Shown: positions 1-7,880 of the stretch, piece after piece | Layout: each line of letters starts with the position of its first letter | How positions within the stretch are numbered: the stretch's first letter is position 1 | Assembly: GCF_014205015.1 (NCBI RefSeq) | Contig: NZ_JACHMO010000001.1 | Span: 682,001-746,000, forward strand | Source of the DNA: Saccharothrix ecbatanensis | Lineage (GTDB): Bacteria; Actinomycetota; Actinomycetes; Mycobacteriales; Pseudonocardiaceae | Direction: 5' to 3' | DNA: 64,000 nucleotides | Translations under genes and position numbers: made by a program | The notes under the pieces: generated by a model | Told to the model about the DNA's origin: nothing | Databases searched by the model: none | The model's input: the letters and a program-made list of their open reading frames with translations, nothing else

Positions 1-861
1 GAGGTGGACTGGGTCTTCGGCGCGGCCAACTGGGTCGGCCTGGCCGTGCTGCTCGACCGTCCATTGCGGACGGCGGTGGCGTTCCTCGTGACGCACGAGC
101 TGCTCGCGTTGGCGAACCTGCTGCTGTTGCACGACGTCGGCCTCCGGTCGTTGTCGCGGTTCGCCACGGGCTCGGTGTCGGTGTTCTGCTTCCCGCTGTG
201 CGTGGCCGTGGTGGCGGCGGTGTTGCACCGGATCGGCACGGCGGCCGCGGTGGCCACCCAGGAGTTGGAGCGGGTGCGCACGGCGGAAGCCGTCGCGGTG
301 GCGGCGCACCGGCGTCGCGCGCAGCGGTTCGCCGAACTCGCCGGCACCACCGTGCCGCTGCTCGAAGGGCTCGCCGACCGCTCGCTCGCGCCGTCCGACC
401 CCGCGGTGCAGCGCCGGAGCGCCATCGAGGCGGCCAGGATGCGGCGGCTGCTCGCCGAGTCGGACACGGTCGAGAACCCGCTGCTGCACGAGCTGCGGCA
501 CTGCGCGGACATCGCCGACCGCAAGGGCGTCGAGGTCGAGCTGGACGCGCGGGGCCGGTGGCCGGTGCCGCCGGTGGCCGTTCGGCGCGCGCTCACCGAC
601 GCCGCGTTGACCGCGCTGGCGACGGCCGACTCGTGGGCGCGGGTCACCGTGGTCGGCGATGACGACCTGGTGTCGGTCAACGTGGTCGCGGACGTCGCCG
701 AGGACATCGGGACCGGGTACGGCGTCGCTGGGGACGGCGCGATCGAGGACTGGGGGGAGACGGGCGCGCCCGCCACGGTGGAATCCGATGTGCGGGTCGA
801 GACCTTCAGAACTGGCGGCACGGTCTGGACGGAGGCCCGATGGAAGCCCACGGCGAGCTGA
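1..861 (+). CDS. Histidine-kinase-like sensor, 5' end outside window
   Basis: The reading frame is open from the first base, so the start lies upstream. The visible part begins with hydrophobic segments (about residues 1-80) that look like the last membrane helices. A basic, Ala/Arg-rich helical stretch follows, then a C-terminal region resembling a degenerate GHKL ATPase fold (an Ala-rich N-box-like helix near residues 195-215, then a beta strand reading VTVVGDDD). No clear phosphoacceptor His box or G boxes are visible, so it may be a divergent kinase or a kinase-like sensor. It overlaps the following response regulator by 22 bp, which supports a two-component pair. Confidence 0.6.
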   Translation, partial: EVDWVFGAANWVGLAVLLDRPLRTAVAFLVTHELLALANLLLLHDVGLRSLSRFATGSVSVFCFPLCVAVVAAVLHRIGTAAAVATQELERVRTAEAVAVAAHRRRAQRFAELAGTTVPLLEGLADRSLAPSDPAVQRRSAIEAARMRRLLAESDTVENPLLHELRHCADIADRKGVEVELDARGRWPVPPVAVRRALTDAALTALATADSWARVTVVGDDDLVSVNVVADVAEDIGTGYGVAGDGAIEDWGETGAPATVESDVRVETFRTGGTVWTEARWKPTAS

Positions 862-1517
862 TCACGGCGGTGATCGTCGACGATCACGCGGCGATCACCG
901 CCGGCGTGCGGTTCTGGTGCGAGCGGGCCGACCCGCCGATCGCCCTCATCGACGCCGGCGACCGGCTCGCCGGCGTCTGGACCGCGCCCGGCGCCGACGC
1001 CGACGTGGTCATCTTCGACCTGGAACTGGTGCCGGGCAAGCCCGACTTCGGCGAACTCCGGCGGCTCGTGGAAGCCGGTCGCCGCGTGGTCGTGTACTCC
1101 CAGCACGCCGACGACGCGACCGCGATCAAGTGCATCGACCTCGGCGCGCTCGCCTACCTGACCAAGCGCGAAGGCCCCGATCACCTGGTGCCCGCCATCC
1201 GCGCCGTCGCGCACGGACACCCGTACACCGCGCCTTCCCTGTCCGGCGCCCTGGCCGCCGACGAAACCCCCGACCGCCCCCGCCTGTCCCCGCGCGAGAC
1301 CGAGGTGCTGCGGGCGTGGTTCGCGTCGTCGTCCAAGGAACTGGTCGCCGCGAAGCTCCACATCACCGTCAAGACGGTCGACACGTACATCGCCCGGGTC
1401 CGGGTGAAGTACGCGAACGTCGGCCGGGCCGCCCGCACCAAGAGCGAACTCGTCTCGCGGGCGCTCGACGACGGTGTCATCACGCTGGCCGAACTCAACC
1501 AGGCCGCCTCCCCCTAG
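840..1517 (+). CDS. NarL/LuxR-type response regulator
   Basis: A 225-residue protein with an N-terminal receiver domain: the acidic pocket is at VDDH near residue 14, the likely phospho-Asp is in VVIFDLE, and a Lys follows in LTKRE. The C-terminal LuxR-type helix-turn-helix starts at LSPRETEVLRAWF and continues through VKTVDTYI. It should bind DNA when phosphorylated by the sensor encoded just upstream, with which it overlaps. The ATG at 840 is preceded by a strong GGAGG. The spacer in the DNA-binding helix (FASSSKELVAAKL) is typical of atypical NarL regulators found next to kinase-like sensors in actinomycetes. Targets are unknown. Confidence 0.85.
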   Translation: MEAHGELITAVIVDDHAAITAGVRFWCERADPPIALIDAGDRLAGVWTAPGADADVVIFDLELVPGKPDFGELRRLVEAGRRVVVYSQHADDATAIKCIDLGALAYLTKREGPDHLVPAIRAVAHGHPYTAPSLSGALAADETPDRPRLSPRETEVLRAWFASSSKELVAAKLHITVKTVDTYIARVRVKYANVGRAARTKSELVSRALDDGVITLAELNQAASP

Positions 1518-1554
1518 GTCCTCCACCGGAACTGTGCCCGCGCGAGCGGATCGG

Positions 1555-1580
1555 CGGTGTCAGGTGTTCACCCGACACCG
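1555..1580. terminator. Hairpin after the response regulator
   Basis: CGGTGTC (1555-1561) pairs with GACACCG (1574-1580), and the inner GGTG/CACC extends the stem after one mismatch, leaving a 2-nt centre that would open to a small loop. There is no T tract, as is usual for high-GC actinobacterial terminators. It sits 38 bp after the regulator stop. Confidence 0.45.
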
Positions 1581-1746
1581 AGGGCCCGTGAACGCCCGGC
1601 TGCCGTCGTCTGCCGCGGTCTGCCGCCGTCTGCCGCGGACCTCACCCCATCGGGTGGCATCGCGGAGCTGGGCCGTGACCGATCCGAGTGCGCCCGGTTA
1701 GGGTTCGCGCGTCCTCTCATCTGGCAGCTCTTCGGAGGGAACCTTC

Positions 1747-1971
1747 GTGGCTATTTCGGCGAACCTGGACAAGCAGCTGGACAAGGCGTACGAGGAACTG
1801 GAGTTGGCGAAGGTCCTCGACGCCCCGGTCGCCGCGTTGGCCGGTGTCAGCGCGGGCGACGCGGAGAAGCTGGCCGCCGCGTTCAACATCAAGACCGTGC
1901 GGGACCTCGGCACCAACAAGCAGTTCAAACTCGCCGCGGCGCTGGTGGCGCTGGAGCAGGCGTCCCGCTAG
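1747..1971 (+). CDS. Small conserved helical protein
   Basis: A 74-residue protein with GTG start and a GGAGGG ribosome site 6 bases upstream. It is all helix by composition. Its second half (AGVSAGDAEKLAAAFNIKTV, then a DLG turn) resembles the helix-hairpin-helix-like module seen in many small actinobacterial proteins of unknown role. There is no signal peptide or membrane segment. It stands alone between the two-component pair and the convergent TIR gene. The function is not known; a DNA- or protein-binding helix-hairpin-helix is a guess from the pattern. Confidence 0.65.
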   Translation: MAISANLDKQLDKAYEELELAKVLDAPVAALAGVSAGDAEKLAAAFNIKTVRDLGTNKQFKLAAALVALEQASR

Positions 1972-1975
1972 CGGG
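1964..1975. terminator. Short palindrome between convergent genes
   Basis: The perfect palindrome CCCGCTAGCGGG contains the TAG stop of the small gene and lies 4 bp from the stop of the convergent TIR gene. It could serve as a weak bidirectional terminator. The 12-bp size makes this tentative. Confidence 0.25.
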
Positions 1976-1978
1976 CGA

Positions 1979-4729
1979 TCACCGCAGGCACGCCAGGGTG
2001 GCCGGTGGCTCGGTGCCGACGTGGCGGCGCCACTCGTCGTCGGTGAGGTCACGGCCGGCCGACGCGCAGGCGATGCGGGTCCACTCGTCCTCCGCGGTGT
2101 GCCAGCGGGTCAGCTGGCCGCCCGGCTCGGCCGTCACGACGGCTCGCCCGTCACTGGTGAAGGCCGCCGCGATCAGCTGTGGCATGCCGGCGGCCGGGTC
2201 CAACCGGACGGCGCCGATCTCCTCACCCGAACCGAGGTCGGTGAGGATCATCGTGTGATCGGCGCGGATCCGGGCGGCCAGCCGACCGTCGGCTGTGGCG
2301 GGCACACCACGGGTCCAGACGCCGGTGGACGGGATCGAGCGGACCAGGGTCGTGCCGTGTCGGTCCCAGACCTCGACCGCGCTCCTCCGCTGGATGATCA
2401 GGTGTTCGGACGTGTGCTGGACGGACAGCGCCGAGCCGCCGGGCACCTCGCGGCCGGCCGCGGTAGCAACGTCCACAATGGACACGGTGTCCGCGCCGGC
2501 AAGCGCGACGCTGTCGCCGTCCGGGCTGATGGCCGCCAGGCTGGGCCCGGGGGGCACGCCGAACACCGACCCGTCGACACCGGTGTCCACGACGGTCAGC
2601 ACCTCGCCGTCGGACGTGTCGCGGACGTGCACCCGGCCGTCCTGGTCGACCAGCAGGAACCGCGTGCCGTCGGACGAGACGCGGCTCGCCATCACGTAGA
2701 CCACCCCGTTCAGGGCAGGCCACCGGTCCACGACCTCGCCACCGTCCCCGGTCAGGACGCGCACCGTCCCGCCGGGTGTCGACGGCACGAGCAGCCTGGT
2801 CCGGTCGGGGGTCCACGCGGGCGCGACGAGGGTGTGCTCGACGTCGTCCTCGTCCTCGAACCCGCTGGTGTCCCCGTCGTCGGACTCGATCCGCAGCCGA
2901 CGGTCCAGGGTTCCGACCAGTGCGATCCGCCCCGGCGCGGTGGCCAGCCAGGGGGGCCGGCACGCGCGGCAGGTGGAGGAGACAGCGGTCCGCATCGGCG
3001 TGCCGACGCGGGTGTTGCGGGTCAGGTCCCACAGCACCAAGGCATCGTCGGTGCCGGACACCAGGCGGTCGGAGTCGATGAACGTGATGGCCGGCGCCAG
3101 GCTGTTGCCGGGCAGACGCCACCGTGCGCCCTCGTCGTCCCCTTCGGTGTCGAACACGTGCACGACGCCCGTGTGACCGGCGGCGATCCGGCCCCCGTCC
3201 CGGCTGATGGCGAGCGACTCGGGGTTCGGCTCACCGATCGTCAGCCGGACGTCGGCCGAGCGGAAGTCGGCGCTCGGCACGTCGGTGCGCCACTGGTAGG
3301 TCTCGCCGTTCCTCATCCACCCCATGTGCGCGGCATCGGGTGAGAAGCCGGTCTGGAACCCGCCGTCCGCGGGCAGAATCCCCACGTCGGCGGACCGCAG
3401 CACCGCGAGATCTCCCGCCGACCGCGTCTGCCACGTGGAGGACCCGAGCACGACCAGCAGGTCGTCGGACCGCAGCGCCACCTTCTCCGGCCATCCGACC
3501 GCCACGGACTCCGCGGTCCGGCCGGTCCGGACGTCGTGCGCGATCAACCGGTCCTCGTCGGGGCCTGTCGCCCCCGCCGTGAGATGGCGGGAGATGAACG
3601 CGACGACGTCCCCGGACGGGGAGATCGCCGCACTGCCCCTGTTGTGATCGCCGAGCGCCTGAATCTCCGTGGGTTCACCGTTTCGGGTGTCCCACCGGAG
3701 CGCACGGCCCTCGACCAGCACCGCCACCTCGTCACCGTCCTCGCTGACGGCGACATCGATCACGGGCCGGTCACCGGTGGTGGTCGCGGTCCGGGTGTCG
3801 GTGGTCAGGTCCCACCGCACCACGCGGCCGTCACTCGCGCCCGCGACGACGACCGTGCCGTCCTCCGACGCCGCCACCGACGTGACCGGTGCGCCGACGT
3901 GCAGGTAGCGCTCAAGCTGCGGGCTCGCCGCCAGGACCTGGAACAGCGCGGCACGGGTCTGCGGCTGCGGATCGGTCCGGTACGCCTCGACGGCGAGCAG
4001 TTGGGCGAGGTCGAGCCGGGTGTCCGCGTTCGCCAGCGCAGCGGACGCGAGGCCCCGCGCGGTCGCGGCCCTGGCTTCGGCACGGGCGTTGTCCCGCTGC
4101 ACGAAGGCCACCACCGCGGCGACCAGGGTCAGCACCACGAGCAGCGCCAACGACACCACGGCCGCACGGGCCAGGCGCAACGTCCGGCGGTGCTGACGCA
4201 CGTCCTCGCCGACCAGGTCGTCCTTCGGCAGGCCGCGCACCGCCGACGCGATATCCGCCACGCAGTCCCGGAAACGTGGGTCGTCGCGGTCGACCGGCTC
4301 GGCGTCGCGCATCCACCGCAGGTCCACCCACCGCGGCTCGGTCATCGCCGCGGCACGCATCGCCGGCGGCAGGGCCGTCGCCTCGTGATCCGGGTCGGGT
4401 TCGCCGTCGGTCAGCACGATGAGCACCCGGTCGGCGGACCGTTGGGTGAGCCACCACTCGACCTCCCGGTTCACCCACACCGACCGGGCGGCGTCGGTCG
4501 AGGCCATCAGCACGAGCCACCGGGAGTCCGCCAACGCCCGTTCGATCGACCCCCACAGGTCCGGGTTCGCGGACAGGCTGGCGTTGTCCAGGAACACCCG
4601 CATCGCGCGCAGCCGGTACCAGGGCTTGGACAACCGCTGGAGCCCGGCGCGCAACGTCGGCGCCAGCGTCCGGTCACGCGCGTGGCTGTAGGTGATGAAG
4701 GCGTCGTACCCAGTGCTGCCACCCGACAT
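1979..4729 (-). CDS. TIR domain, transmembrane segment, WD40 propeller protein
   Basis: A 916-residue protein. Residues 1-150 are a TIR domain: it opens with YDAFITYSHARD, followed by the helix SLSANPDLWGSIERAL and the SRWLVLMAS strand. One hydrophobic helix (about residues 205-228, AAVVSLALLVVLTLVAAVV) is followed by a helical region rich in Ala/Arg, ending in the LLAVEAYRTDPQPQTRAALF motif common to STAND-linked WD40 proteins. The remaining roughly 630 residues are degenerate WD40 blades. TIR domains of this type either bind partners or hydrolyse NAD; the WD40 part would sense or scaffold. ATG 4729 was chosen because it follows a GGAAGGGGG site and directly precedes the TIR fold; an upstream ATG would add 14 residues. 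Divergent from the ABC exporter. Confidence 0.85.
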   Translation of the reverse strand: MSGGSTGYDAFITYSHARDRTLAPTLRAGLQRLSKPWYRLRAMRVFLDNASLSANPDLWGSIERALADSRWLVLMASTDAARSVWVNREVEWWLTQRSADRVLIVLTDGEPDPDHEATALPPAMRAAAMTEPRWVDLRWMRDAEPVDRDDPRFRDCVADIASAVRGLPKDDLVGEDVRQHRRTLRLARAAVVSLALLVVLTLVAAVVAFVQRDNARAEARAATARGLASAALANADTRLDLAQLLAVEAYRTDPQPQTRAALFQVLAASPQLERYLHVGAPVTSVAASEDGTVVVAGASDGRVVRWDLTTDTRTATTTGDRPVIDVAVSEDGDEVAVLVEGRALRWDTRNGEPTEIQALGDHNRGSAAISPSGDVVAFISRHLTAGATGPDEDRLIAHDVRTGRTAESVAVGWPEKVALRSDDLLVVLGSSTWQTRSAGDLAVLRSADVGILPADGGFQTGFSPDAAHMGWMRNGETYQWRTDVPSADFRSADVRLTIGEPNPESLAISRDGGRIAAGHTGVVHVFDTEGDDEGARWRLPGNSLAPAITFIDSDRLVSGTDDALVLWDLTRNTRVGTPMRTAVSSTCRACRPPWLATAPGRIALVGTLDRRLRIESDDGDTSGFEDEDDVEHTLVAPAWTPDRTRLLVPSTPGGTVRVLTGDGGEVVDRWPALNGVVYVMASRVSSDGTRFLLVDQDGRVHVRDTSDGEVLTVVDTGVDGSVFGVPPGPSLAAISPDGDSVALAGADTVSIVDVATAAGREVPGGSALSVQHTSEHLIIQRRSAVEVWDRHGTTLVRSIPSTGVWTRGVPATADGRLAARIRADHTMILTDLGSGEEIGAVRLDPAAGMPQLIAAAFTSDGRAVVTAEPGGQLTRWHTAEDEWTRIACASAGRDLTDDEWRRHVGTEPPATLACLR

Positions 4730-4845
4730 CCGGCCACCCCCTTCCTCCAGGATGTCCGCCGGGCCGGCCATCACCGCCGCACAAATACGGTCCCTGCCGG
4801 TGATCGCCGCTCCGGTAGCGTCACCGAGAACACTGGGGGGAGACC

Positions 4846-5784
4846 ATGAGCGTCCATGTCCGGAACCTGACCAGGACGTACCGCAAGGGCAAGGGGTGGC
4901 GGCCGAAGGGCGAGGAAGTTACCGCGCTCGCCGGGCTGACGCTGGACGTGCCGACGAACGAGGTGCACGGCCTGCTCGGACCGAACGGCGCCGGCAAGAC
5001 CACGTTGTGCAAGATCCTCTCCACCATCCTGCTGCCGACGTCCGGCACCGCCGAAGTACTCGGGCACGACGTCGTGGCCGACGCGGACAAGGTCAGGCCG
5101 CACATCGGCATCGTGTTCGGCGGCGAACGCGGCCTGTACTGGAAGCTGACCGCGCGGCAGACCATGCGTTACTGGGCCGCGCTCTACAAGATCCCGGACG
5201 CGCGCGCCAAGGTGCGCACCGACGAGCTGCTGTCCCGCCTCGGCCTCGGTGACAAGGCCGACGACCTCGTGGAGACGTATTCGCGCGGCATGAAGCAGCG
5301 GCTGCACCTGGCACGCGGCCTGATCGGCGACCCGAAGCTGATCCTGTTCGACGAGCCGACGACCGGCATGGACCCGGTGGCGGCGCGGGACTTCCGCAAG
5401 CTCATCGTCGAACTGCGGGACGAGGGCCGCACGATCCTCATCACGACGCACGACATGGACGAGGCCGAAGAGGTCTGCGACCGCGTGACGCTGATCGACA
5501 AGGGCCGGGTGCTCGCCACCGAGTCGCCGCGCGGCCTGGCCGAGATGTCCGGCCTGCACCGCTGGGTCGAAGCGGAGACCGCGCTCGACGTCACCGGCAT
5601 CCCCGGCGTCGTGGACACCGAGACCCGGAACGGGCTGCTCCGGGTCAAGACGACCGACGACCGGGCGGCCCGCGCCGTGCTGGACTTCCTGCTGGACAAC
5701 GGCGTGCGCTCGGTCCACGCCGTGCCGCCCCGGCTGGAGGACGTCTACCTGGACCTCATCGGCCGCCGCGGCATGGAGGTCTGA
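4846..5784 (+). CDS. ABC transporter ATP-binding protein (DrrA-like)
   Basis: A 312-residue nucleotide-binding subunit. The Walker A motif is GPNGAGKTT near residue 48, the ABC signature is YSRGMKQRLHLARGL near 145, and Walker B is LILFDEPTTGMDP near 165, followed by the H-loop in TTHDMDEAEE. The C-terminal extension with GVRSVHAVPPRLEDVYLDL is characteristic of DrrA/ABC-2 exporters of drugs or lipids. It is followed after 2 bp by two permease genes, so the three form one exporter operon. The start ATG follows GGGGGGAG. The substrate is unknown; it could be the product of the neighbouring cluster, but it lies 4 kb outside the cluster edge. Confidence 0.93.
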   Translation: MSVHVRNLTRTYRKGKGWRPKGEEVTALAGLTLDVPTNEVHGLLGPNGAGKTTLCKILSTILLPTSGTAEVLGHDVVADADKVRPHIGIVFGGERGLYWKLTARQTMRYWAALYKIPDARAKVRTDELLSRLGLGDKADDLVETYSRGMKQRLHLARGLIGDPKLILFDEPTTGMDPVAARDFRKLIVELRDEGRTILITTHDMDEAEEVCDRVTLIDKGRVLATESPRGLAEMSGLHRWVEAETALDVTGIPGVVDTETRNGLLRVKTTDDRAARAVLDFLLDNGVRSVHAVPPRLEDVYLDLIGRRGMEV

Positions 5785-5786
5785 CC

Positions 5787-6554
5787 GTGCGCCTGTTCCT
5801 GTCCGGCGTCCGGACCCAGTTCTGGTTGATGGGCAGGCAACCCGACGACCTGCTGACGCTGTGCACGATCCCGTTCACCGTGGTCATGCTGCTGTCGATC
5901 GTGATGCACGCGGCCCGTCCCGACCTGGTGGCCAACGCGTTCCTCGCACCCACCCTGATCGGGTTGTGGGGCTTCTCCACGGGACTGGCGGCGGAGGTGC
6001 TGCTCGGCGAGCGCTGGAACGAGACGCTGAAGCTGGGCATGGCCGCGCCCGGCGCGCTGCACCCCGTCTACCTGGGCCGGATCACGGCCGTGATGGCGCT
6101 CGGCGTCGTCCCGCTCGGCGAGACGTGGCTGCTGGGGAAGCTCCTGTTCGGCGTGACGCCGGCGGTGCACCACCCGTGGGTGTTCTGGGCGGCAATGGCG
6201 GCGTCGGTGTTCGCGATGACCGGGACCAGCCTGCTGCTGGCGACGTCCATGCTGATGTCCAAGAACAGCAACCACTACCTGAACTTCCTCAGCTTCCCGA
6301 TCTACGTGCTGTCGGGCGTGATGGTGCCGGTGCACCACCTGCCGGAGTTCCTGCAACCGTTGTCCCACTTCATCTTCCTGTCGTGGTCGGCTGACCTGAT
6401 GCGGGACTCGATGGCTGTCGCGCCCGTGGCGGACATCGTCTGGCGGCTGCTGGCGATCGTCGGCCTCGGCGTCGCCGCGCTGGTCGGCGGCCGGTTCGTG
6501 CTGGCGGTGGGCCTGCGCCGGGCGCGCGAGCTGGGGACGGTGACGTATGCGTGA
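5787..6554 (+). CDS. ABC-2 type permease
   Basis: A 255-residue integral membrane protein with about six hydrophobic segments and the ABC-2 layout, including the conserved stretch FLSFPIYVLSGVMVPVHHLP before the last helices. GTG start 2 bp after the ATPase stop. It overlaps the next permease gene by 8 bp. It likely pairs with that subunit as a heterodimeric channel driven by the upstream ATPase. Confidence 0.9.
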   Translation: MRLFLSGVRTQFWLMGRQPDDLLTLCTIPFTVVMLLSIVMHAARPDLVANAFLAPTLIGLWGFSTGLAAEVLLGERWNETLKLGMAAPGALHPVYLGRITAVMALGVVPLGETWLLGKLLFGVTPAVHHPWVFWAAMAASVFAMTGTSLLLATSMLMSKNSNHYLNFLSFPIYVLSGVMVPVHHLPEFLQPLSHFIFLSWSADLMRDSMAVAPVADIVWRLLAIVGLGVAALVGGRFVLAVGLRRARELGTVTYA

Positions 6555-7341
6555 CCAGTTACGGGTGCTCAAGCACGGGCTGATCGCGTCGTGGACCATG
6601 TACTCGGCGTTCCAGACGTGGAAGACGTGGACGTTCACCTGGCTGTCCCGGCTGCTGGTGCAGGCGTGCTTCTACGCGTTGATCGGCCGGATGCTCGGGT
6701 CGCAGCAGCAGGTCGACTACCTGCTCATCGGGAACGTGGTCGCGATCATGGCCATCGACGCGACCGTGGTCATCCTGCTGGCCGTGGGGGAACGGCAGTC
6801 CGGCACGCTGGCCCTGATGGTCGCCGCGCCGTCCACGCACCTGACCGTGTACTTGGGGCGGGGTCTGGTGAACCTCGGGTCGGGGGTTGCGGCGTCCACC
6901 GTCGCGTTCCTGGTGCTGCCGCCGTTGTTCGGTGTGCGCCTGCCGTGGCCGGCGGCTGTTTTCGTGCCGTTGATGATTTTGATCGTGGGCTTGTCGTGCT
7001 ACTGCTACGGGACATGCGTCGCGTCGTTCGTGCTCGGGTTCCCGTCGGCGCGGTGGCTGGCGCTGAACTTGAGTTATCTGGTGCTGATGACGTTCTGCGG
7101 GGTGAACGTGCCGACGTCGTACTGGCCGGATTGGCTGCGCGCCATCACGTCCGTGCTGCCGATGACGCACGGGCTGGCGGCGATCCGGGCGTTCATCGCG
7201 GAGGGTCCGGCGTCGACCGTGCTGATGGAGCTCGCGCTGGAACTGTGCGTGGCGGCGGGGTGGTTCGCGGTGGCGGCGCTGAGCTTCAACCGCATGGTCC
7301 GCCGTGGCCGCCGTGACGGGACGATCGAGTTCAGCGGCTAG
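6547..7341 (+). CDS. ABC-2 type permease, second subunit
   Basis: A 264-residue membrane protein with six predicted helices and the conserved ABC-2 loop (FCGVNVPTSYWPDWLRAI) before the final helices. The ATG lies within the end of the preceding permease gene, so the two are translationally coupled. Together with the ATPase it makes a DrrAB-like exporter with two different membrane subunits. It ends 3 bp before the convergent acetyltransferase stop, leaving no room for an intergenic terminator. Confidence 0.9.
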   Translation: MRDQLRVLKHGLIASWTMYSAFQTWKTWTFTWLSRLLVQACFYALIGRMLGSQQQVDYLLIGNVVAIMAIDATVVILLAVGERQSGTLALMVAAPSTHLTVYLGRGLVNLGSGVAASTVAFLVLPPLFGVRLPWPAAVFVPLMILIVGLSCYCYGTCVASFVLGFPSARWLALNLSYLVLMTFCGVNVPTSYWPDWLRAITSVLPMTHGLAAIRAFIAEGPASTVLMELALELCVAAGWFAVAALSFNRMVRRGRRDGTIEFSG

Positions 7342-7344
7342 GCA

Positions 7345-7815
7345 TCACACGGCGCGGTGCATGCAGACCAGGTCAGGGCGGTCGTCCCACGAACTGGTGA
7401 TCGTGAAGCCGAGCCGCTCGTACAGCGCGATCGCACCTGTGCGCCAGCTCCACACGGACAGGCGGACGGTGGTCACGTCGGTGCGCGCGAGGTGGTCGAG
7501 GGCCTCGGTGATCAACGCGGTGGCGATGCCGTGGCCGCGGGCGGGCGGGGCGGTCCACAGGCGCTTCACCTCGGCTGCGCCGTTGACGGGCGCGGTGACG
7601 ACCAGGCAGCCCACCGCTGTGTCGTCGGCGCGGGCCAGCAGCACCACGTCGTCGGCGAACGCGCTGCGCGGGTCCGCGATCTCGGCCCGGTAGCGCTGCG
7701 GCAATGCCTCCGCGTCGGCCACGGGCGCGCCCTTCTCCTCCTCGGTCCGCAAGTGGTACGCGGTGAGCAGTGCGGTCAGTCCAGGCTCGTCCCGCCAGTG
7801 CACGACATCGGTCAT
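7345..7815 (-). CDS. GNAT-family N-acetyltransferase
   Basis: A 156-residue protein with the GNAT fold. The acetyl-CoA-binding motif A is VKRLWTAPPARGHGIATAL (residues about 95-113), with the R-G-H-G-I-A signature, followed by the strand VRLSVWSWRTGAIALYERLGF typical of the C-terminal part. It transfers an acetyl group from acetyl-CoA to an amine substrate that cannot be told from the sequence. ATG 7815 begins the fold; a frame extension upstream lacks coding character. It is 65 bp downstream of the GAP1-like gene and could be co-transcribed with it. Confidence 0.85.
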   Translation of the reverse strand: MTDVVHWRDEPGLTALLTAYHLRTEEEKGAPVADAEALPQRYRAEIADPRSAFADDVVLLARADDTAVGCLVVTAPVNGAAEVKRLWTAPPARGHGIATALITEALDHLARTDVTTVRLSVWSWRTGAIALYERLGFTITSSWDDRPDLVCMHRAV

Positions 7816-7880
7816 GGTGGAAGGATCACACGGCGGTGTGACACTCCGGCACCGTGCCCGATTCGGGGAAGGAAATTGGA

